Assembly: GCA_025964935.1 (NCBI GenBank)
Contig: JAOPXW010000209.1
Coordinates: 1 to 5,919 of the forward strand
DNA length: 5,919 bases
From: Friedmanniella sp.
Lineage (GTDB): Bacteria > Actinomycetota > Actinomycetes > Propionibacteriales > Propionibacteriaceae
Direction: 5' to 3'
Shown here: positions 1 through 3,406 of the stretch, in pieces
Position numbering within the stretch: the first letter of the stretch is position 1
Layout: the number at the start of each line of letters is the position of its first letter
Notes under the pieces: model-generated
Told to the model about the DNA's origin: nothing
Database searches by the model: none
What the model saw: only the letters and a program-made list of their open reading frames with translations
Made by a program: the position numbers and the translations under genes

Positions 1-867
1 GGCACTGGATGCCCCCAGCTGCTCCTCGAGCGAGAGGTAGAGGTACTGCGGGCAGGTCTCTGCAAACACGTTCTGGCCCCGGTCGCGCGCGACGGCGATC
101 TGCTCGACGGCCTGCTTCGCGCTCACGTGTACGACGTAGAGCGGGGCGCCGGTGAGGTCGGCGAGCATGATCGCGCGGTGCGTCGCCTCCTCCTCCGCCT
201 GCCAGGGGCGGGTGAGTCCGTGGTTGTAGGGGCTCGTGTCGCCCCGGGCGACCGCCTGCTGCACAAGGAGGTCGATGACGCTGCCGTTCTCGGCGTGCAT
301 CATCATGAGCGCGCCGTTGCTCGCGCCCTTCTGCATCGCCTTGACGATCTGGCCGTCGTCGGAGAGGAAGACGCCCTTGTAGGCCATGAACAGCTTGAAG
401 CTCGACACGCCCTCCTCGATGAGCTCGTCCATCGCGGTGAGCGAGGAGTCCTGCACGTCGGACAGGATCTGGTGGAAGCCGTAGTCGACGGCGCAGTTCC
501 CCGCCGCCTTCTCGTGCCACAGGGCGTACTGGTCGAGGACGTTCTCCCCGGCGTACTGCACGACGAAGTCGATGATGCTGGTCGTGCCGCCCCAGGCCGC
601 GGCCCGGGTTCCGGTCTCGAAGGTGTCGCTGGCGAAGGTCCCGCCGAACGGCATCTCCATGTGGGTGTGCGCGTCGATGCCGCCAGGGATGACGTACTTC
701 CCAGCGGCGTCGATGACCTGGTCCACCGACCCGGCCAGGTCGTGCCCGAGCAGCACCGACCCCGGGGCCAGGACGGCCGCGATGGTCTCGCCGTCGACCA
801 GGACGTCGGCGGCGGTGGCACCGGTGGCGTTGACCACCGTCCCGTTGGCGATGAGCGTGGTGGTCAT
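1..867 (-). CDS. hydA: Dihydropyrimidinase (D-hydantoinase family), C-terminus missing at window edge
   Basis: Cyclic amidohydrolase that opens the ring of 5,6-dihydrouracil or dihydrothymine to give N-carbamoyl-beta-amino acids, the second step of reductive pyrimidine breakdown in the cytoplasm. The ATG at 867 opens a frame that runs without a stop to base 1, giving 289 residues. Family members have about 460-480, so roughly the last 40% lies outside. Visible metal-site residues of the binuclear-zinc amidohydrolase fold are His67 and His69 (PGGIDAHTHMEMPFGG), the lysine expected to be carboxylated, Lys158 (GVSSFKLFMAYKG), His191 (MMMHAENG) and His247 (YVVHVSAK). The metal-binding Asp expected further on is beyond the window. 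The start overlaps the stop of the preceding beta-ureidopropionase as ATGA. No clear Shine-Dalgarno precedes it, so translational coupling is likely. A hydantoinase acting on other 5-substituted hydantoins is possible, but the partner gene favours pyrimidines. The gene symbol is a family convention (also pydB). Confidence 0.93.
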   Translation of the reverse strand, partial: MTTTLIANGTVVNATGATAADVLVDGETIAAVLAPGSVLLGHDLAGSVDQVIDAAGKYVIPGGIDAHTHMEMPFGGTFASDTFETGTRAAAWGGTTSIIDFVVQYAGENVLDQYALWHEKAAGNCAVDYGFHQILSDVQDSSLTAMDELIEEGVSSFKLFMAYKGVFLSDDGQIVKAMQKGASNGALMMMHAENGSVIDLLVQQAVARGDTSPYNHGLTRPWQAEEEATHRAIMLADLTGAPLYVVHVSAKQAVEQIAVARDRGQNVFAETCPQYLYLSLEEQLGASSA

Positions 868-1712
868 GGCCGGACCGTCGCGGTGTAGGAGTCGGGCCGG
901 CGGTCCCGGTAGAACTGCCAGGCGTTGCGGACCTGCCGGATCATGTCCAGGTCGAGGTCGCGTACGAGCAGCTCCTCCTGCTCGCTGCTGCCCATCGGCC
1001 CGACGAGGTTGCCCTGCGGGTCGCAGAACTGGCTCGAGCCGTAGAAGCTCACCGCGGCGTCGCCGTACTCGTTGTCCTCGCGTCCGACCCGGTTGGGGGC
1101 GGCCACGAAGTAGCCGTTGGCCGCGGCGGCCGCCGGCTGCTCGATCTCCCAGAGGCGGTTGGAGAGCCCGGGCTTGGTGGCGTTGGGGTTGAAGACGATC
1201 TGGGCCCCGTTCAGCCCGAGCTCGCGCCAGCCCTCGGGGAAGTGCCGGTCGTAGCAGATGTAGACCCCGATCGGACCGACGGCGGTGCGGAAGACCGGGT
1301 AGCCGAGGTTGCCGGGACGGAAGTAGAACTTCTCCCAGAACTTCTCCAGGTGCGGGATGTGGTGCTTGCGGTACTTGCCGAGCACGGTGCCGTCGGCGTC
1401 CACGACCACGGCGGTGTTGTAGTAGACGCCGGGCTGCTCCTCCTCGTAGATCGGCAGCACCATGACCATCGACAGCTTCGCGGCCAGGGCGGCGAACCGC
1501 TGCACCACGGGACCGTCGGCCGGCTCGGCGTAGTCGTAGTACTTCGCGTCCTCGGTGATGCCGAAGTAGGGCCCGTAGAAGAGCTCCTGGAAGCAGATGA
1601 CCTGCGCGCCCTGCGCGTGGGCGTCGCGGGCGAACCGCTCGTGCCGGTCGAGCATGGACGCCTTGTCGCCCGTCCACGTGGTCTGGGTGATCGCTGTCCT
1701 GATGACCGTCAC
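864..1712 (-). CDS. Beta-ureidopropionase (N-carbamoyl-beta-alanine amidohydrolase), nitrilase superfamily
   Basis: Cytoplasmic carbon-nitrogen hydrolase of 282 residues. It is predicted to convert N-carbamoyl-beta-alanine (or N-carbamoyl-beta-aminoisobutyrate) to the beta-amino acid, CO2 and ammonia, the last step of reductive pyrimidine catabolism. The nitrilase catalytic residues are in place: Glu43 (CFQELFYGPYFG), Lys116 (GKYRKHHIP) and the nucleophile Cys153 (GVYICYDRHFPEGW). A second conserved glutamate is probably Glu127. The stretches NGAQIVFNPNAT (168-179) and APNRVG (205-210) resemble eukaryotic and bacterial beta-ureidopropionases more than aliphatic nitrilases. The start is GTG at 1712, with AAGGGGG seven bases upstream, and it places the first beta strand (VIRTAITQ) where the family has it. 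The stop overlaps the dihydropyrimidinase start by four bases, so the two enzymes of consecutive steps are probably co-translated. An N-carbamoyl-D-amino-acid hydrolase is the main alternative. Confidence 0.92.
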   Translation of the reverse strand: MTVIRTAITQTTWTGDKASMLDRHERFARDAHAQGAQVICFQELFYGPYFGITEDAKYYDYAEPADGPVVQRFAALAAKLSMVMVLPIYEEEQPGVYYNTAVVVDADGTVLGKYRKHHIPHLEKFWEKFYFRPGNLGYPVFRTAVGPIGVYICYDRHFPEGWRELGLNGAQIVFNPNATKPGLSNRLWEIEQPAAAAANGYFVAAPNRVGREDNEYGDAAVSFYGSSQFCDPQGNLVGPMGSSEQEELLVRDLDLDMIRQVRNAWQFYRDRRPDSYTATVRP

Positions 1713-1719
1713 GCTGCCG

Positions 1720-1726
1720 CCCCCTT
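1720..1726 (-). promoter_or_regulatory. Ribosome binding site of beta-ureidopropionase gene (supports GTG start)
   Basis: AAGGGGG on the minus strand, seven bases before the GTG at 1712. No in-frame ATG has a comparable site nearby. The first internal Met, residue 20, would remove the first beta strand of the nitrilase fold. Confidence 0.65.
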
Positions 1727-1781
1727 CGCCGTGGTGGGAGCCGAACCGGCCCCACCGGCGGATCCCCTGACCCGTCTTGGC

Positions 1782-1824
1782 ATTGAACGTCGCGTGAGTT
1801 TCGGGTGTGTGTCAAGGAGTGACA
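1782..1824 (-). promoter_or_regulatory. Candidate promoter/operator of the pyrimidine-catabolism operon
   Basis: This is the least GC-rich patch of the 196-base gap upstream of the beta-ureidopropionase gene. On the minus strand a perfect TTGACA (1815 to 1810) could be a -35 box. Overlapping it is a perfect inverted repeat TGTCA-AAGGA-like N5 spacer-TGACA (1810-1824), suited to a dimeric regulator. The best -10-like hexamer is TTCAAT (1787 to 1782), but the spacing of 22 bases is longer than the usual 16-19. The promoter assignment is therefore weak, while the inverted repeat is seen directly. A repressor bound at the -35 box would fit substrate-inducible catabolic genes; this is inference. 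Confidence 0.35.
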
Positions 1825-1865
1825 GAAAGATCACAGGGTCTGCGCCCGAAATCCGGGGAGGTCGA

Positions 1866-1880
1866 CCACCGTCACGGTGG
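1866..1880 (-). terminator. Possible weak terminator hairpin downstream of ilvA
   Basis: A perfect 6-bp stem with a 3-base loop, CCACCG-TCA-CGGTGG, begins about 28 bases after the ilvA stop codon. All but two of its base pairs are G-C. It has no following T-run, so it does not meet the standard intrinsic-terminator pattern. In high-GC actinobacteria such hairpins without a U-tract are often proposed as terminators, but it could also be chance in GC-rich sequence. Confidence 0.3.
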
Positions 1881-1908
1881 CGGGTCGGCCCAGGATTTGG
1901 GGCAGCGG

Positions 1909-3165
1909 TCAGAGCAGGAAGCGGAAGAGGGGGCTCGTGTTGGAGATCTGCTCGATCTTGGGGGGCGCGGCCTTCATCCGGGCCAGCAGGGGTCCGAGGT
2001 CGTCGGCGTCGGCCAGCTCGATGCCGACCAGGGCCGGCCCGGTGTCCCGGTTGTTGCGCTTCACGTACTCGAACAGGGTGATGTCGTCCTCGGGGCCGAG
2101 CACCTCGTCCAGGAACCGGCGCAGGGCCCCCGGCTCCTGGGGGAACTCGACCAGGAAGTAGTGCTTGCGGCCCTCGAAGACCGCGGCCCGCTCGACGATC
2201 TCGGAGTAGCGGCTGACGTCGTTGTTGCCCCCCGACAGCACGCAGACCACCGTCTGCCCGGGCACGATTTGGACCACCGGGCCCAGGGCGGCCGAGGCCA
2301 GGGCCCCGGCCGGCTCGGCCACGATCCCGTCGGTGGAGTACATCTCCAGCAGCTCGACGCAGACCCGGCCCTCCTCCGCGGTGACCAGCTCGGCCCCGGA
2401 GCGGGCGATCAGCGGCGTGGTCAGCTCCCCGGCGCGGCGCACCGCGGCCCCGTCGACGAAGGTGTCCAGGTCCACCAGGTCGACCGGATGCCCGGCCGCC
2501 ACCGCCGCCGCGACGTTGGCGGCACCGGCCGGCTCGACTCCGACGATCCGTACGCCGGGGTGCCGTTCCCGCAGCCAGGTCGCGCAGCCGGCCAGCAGAC
2601 CGCCGCCGCCGACCGGCAGCACCACCACGTCCGGCGCCCGGCCCAGCTGCTCGACGATCTCCATCGCCACCGTCCCCTGGCCCGCGATGGTGCGGGGGTC
2701 GTCGAAGGCGGGGACCAGGGTGGCGCCGGAGGCGACGGCATGGCTGTATGCGGCGTACGCGGCCTCGTCGTAGGTCTCCCCGGTGACCACGATGTCGATC
2801 GCGTCCCCACCCACGGCGGTGATGCGGTCCCGCTTCTGCCGCGGGGTGTTACGGGGGAGATAGATCCGGCCGTGCACGCCCAGGGCGGCGCAGGCGTACG
2901 CCAGACCCTGGCCGTGGTTGCCCGCGCTCGCGCAGACCACCCCTCGGGAGCGGGCCTCGGGATCCAGCTGGGCGATCACGTTGTAGGCCCCGCGCACCTT
3001 GTAGGACCGCACGACCTGGAGATCCTCCCGCTTGAGCCAGACCTCGCCGCCGACCCGCTTCGACAGCCGCGGGCTGCGCACCAGCGGCGTCCGCTCCACC
3101 ACGCCGGCCAGTCGGGCCGCTGCGTCCTCGACCAGGGCGGCGTCGACGCGTACCTCAGCATCCAT
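1909..3165 (-). CDS. ilvA: Threonine ammonia-lyase (threonine dehydratase), biosynthetic, single ACT-like domain
   Basis: PLP-dependent cytoplasmic enzyme that deaminates threonine to 2-oxobutanoate, the committed step of isoleucine synthesis. From the ATG at 3165 it has 418 residues, typical of the shorter biosynthetic type found in Bacillus and Corynebacterium. It is shorter than the roughly 510-residue E. coli form with two ACT-like domains, and longer than catabolic TdcB (about 330). The PLP fold type II domain occupies about 1-325. It contains the Schiff-base Lys56 (VRSYKVRGAYN), the asparagine loop SAGNHGQG (80-87), the phosphate-binding tetraglycine loop PVGGGGL (184-190) and SGGNND (311-316), whose serine faces the pyridine nitrogen. 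An ACT-like regulatory domain follows from about 335 (HYFLVEFPQEPGALRRFLDE) to the C-terminus FRFLL, consistent with isoleucine feedback control. A GTG at 3183 would add six residues but lies upstream of the good ribosome binding site, so it is rejected. The gene stands alone, divergent from the RND gene. Confidence 0.95.
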   Translation of the reverse strand: MDAEVRVDAALVEDAAARLAGVVERTPLVRSPRLSKRVGGEVWLKREDLQVVRSYKVRGAYNVIAQLDPEARSRGVVCASAGNHGQGLAYACAALGVHGRIYLPRNTPRQKRDRITAVGGDAIDIVVTGETYDEAAYAAYSHAVASGATLVPAFDDPRTIAGQGTVAMEIVEQLGRAPDVVVLPVGGGGLLAGCATWLRERHPGVRIVGVEPAGAANVAAAVAAGHPVDLVDLDTFVDGAAVRRAGELTTPLIARSGAELVTAEEGRVCVELLEMYSTDGIVAEPAGALASAALGPVVQIVPGQTVVCVLSGGNNDVSRYSEIVERAAVFEGRKHYFLVEFPQEPGALRRFLDEVLGPEDDITLFEYVKRNNRDTGPALVGIELADADDLGPLLARMKAAPPKIEQISNTSPLFRFLL

Positions 3166-3172
3166 GACGTGA

Positions 3173-3179
3173 TCCTCCC
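3173..3179 (-). promoter_or_regulatory. Ribosome binding site of ilvA (decides the ATG start at 3165)
   Basis: GGGAGGA on the minus strand, seven bases before the ATG at 3165. A longer reading from GTG at 3183 would put this near-perfect Shine-Dalgarno inside the coding region, so the shorter protein starting MDAEVRVDAAL is preferred. Confidence 0.8.
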
Positions 3180-3182
3180 GCA

Positions 3183-3199
3183 CCGGGGTTGAGCCCCGG
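3183..3199 (-). promoter_or_regulatory. Inverted repeat in the ilvA leader, just upstream of the ribosome binding site
   Basis: A perfect 6-bp inverted repeat with a 5-base loop (CCGGGG-TTGAG-CCCCGG on the plus strand) ends three bases before the ilvA Shine-Dalgarno. In the mRNA it would form a stable all-G/C hairpin beside the ribosome site. It could alternatively be a DNA operator or GC-rich chance. No T-run follows, so it is not a classical attenuator. Confidence 0.35.
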
Positions 3200-3313
3200 G
3201 CTGGGCGTCCAGCCGGTCGGCCCGGCCGAGGTCCGCCATCATGGAGGGGCGGCGGCCCGGACCGAGCCTGAGGGGACGCTGTGCGGCGGATGTCGTGGGC
3301 CCGCGACCCCGGC

Positions 3314-3319
3314 TAGCGT
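3314..3319 (+). promoter_or_regulatory. Candidate -10 box for the RND transporter gene
   Basis: TAGCGT fits the loose TANNNT pattern of actinobacterial housekeeping promoters. It sits about 90 bases before the GTG start in the 241-base divergent intergenic region. No convincing -35 hexamer is found 17-18 bases upstream, so support is limited to the -10 match and its position. Confidence 0.25.
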
Positions 3320-3322
3320 CGT

Positions 3323-3339
3323 GCCCGCCGTACGCGGGC
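3323..3339 (+). promoter_or_regulatory. Inverted repeat between the candidate -10 box and the RND gene
   Basis: GCCCGC-CGTAC-GCGGGC is a perfect 6-bp inverted repeat with a 5-base centre. It lies a few bases after the TAGCGT hexamer, where a transcription start would be expected. That is a common position for operators of TetR- or MarR-type repressors of efflux genes, but no regulator gene is visible here. It could also be a 5' UTR hairpin or chance. Confidence 0.3.
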
Positions 3340-3394
3340 GCCTCGGCCGGGCGCTGCCCGGTGGCTCGGCGGCAGCTCGCCGGTCTCCCTCGCG

Positions 3395-3400
3395 AAAGGA
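3395..3400 (+). promoter_or_regulatory. Ribosome binding site of the RND transporter gene
   Basis: AAAGGA six bases before the GTG at 3407. This start puts a short cytoplasmic segment (MTSLTKLSLANR) before TM1, as in the RND family. No in-frame ATG occurs until well into the protein. Confidence 0.7.
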
Positions 3401-3406
3401 CCCGCC

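Noticed and set aside
127..888. Plus-strand open frame of 253 codons at the left side
   Set aside because: It is antisense to dihydropyrimidinase, whose own frame has the metal-ligand motifs but no stop within the window.
1782..1815. Standard sigma-70-like promoter TTGACA ... TTCAAT upstream of beta-ureidopropionase
   Set aside because: The spacer is 22 bases, outside the normal 16-19, and the -10 match is only four of six. It is kept only as part of a weak candidate regulatory region.
1807..3192. Long open frame of 461 codons on the plus strand opposite ilvA
   Set aside because: It mirrors the ilvA codons on the opposite strand. The product is low-complexity Gly/Arg/His/Asp-rich with no recognisable domain, as expected from strong third-position GC bias. 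IlvA on the minus strand has all family motifs.
3163..3242. Possible attenuation leader peptide before ilvA (minus strand, starting ATG ATG at 3242)
   Set aside because: The frame runs into ilvA out of phase. It starts MMADLGRADR and has no run of Ile, Val, Leu or Thr codons and no terminator/antiterminator pair.
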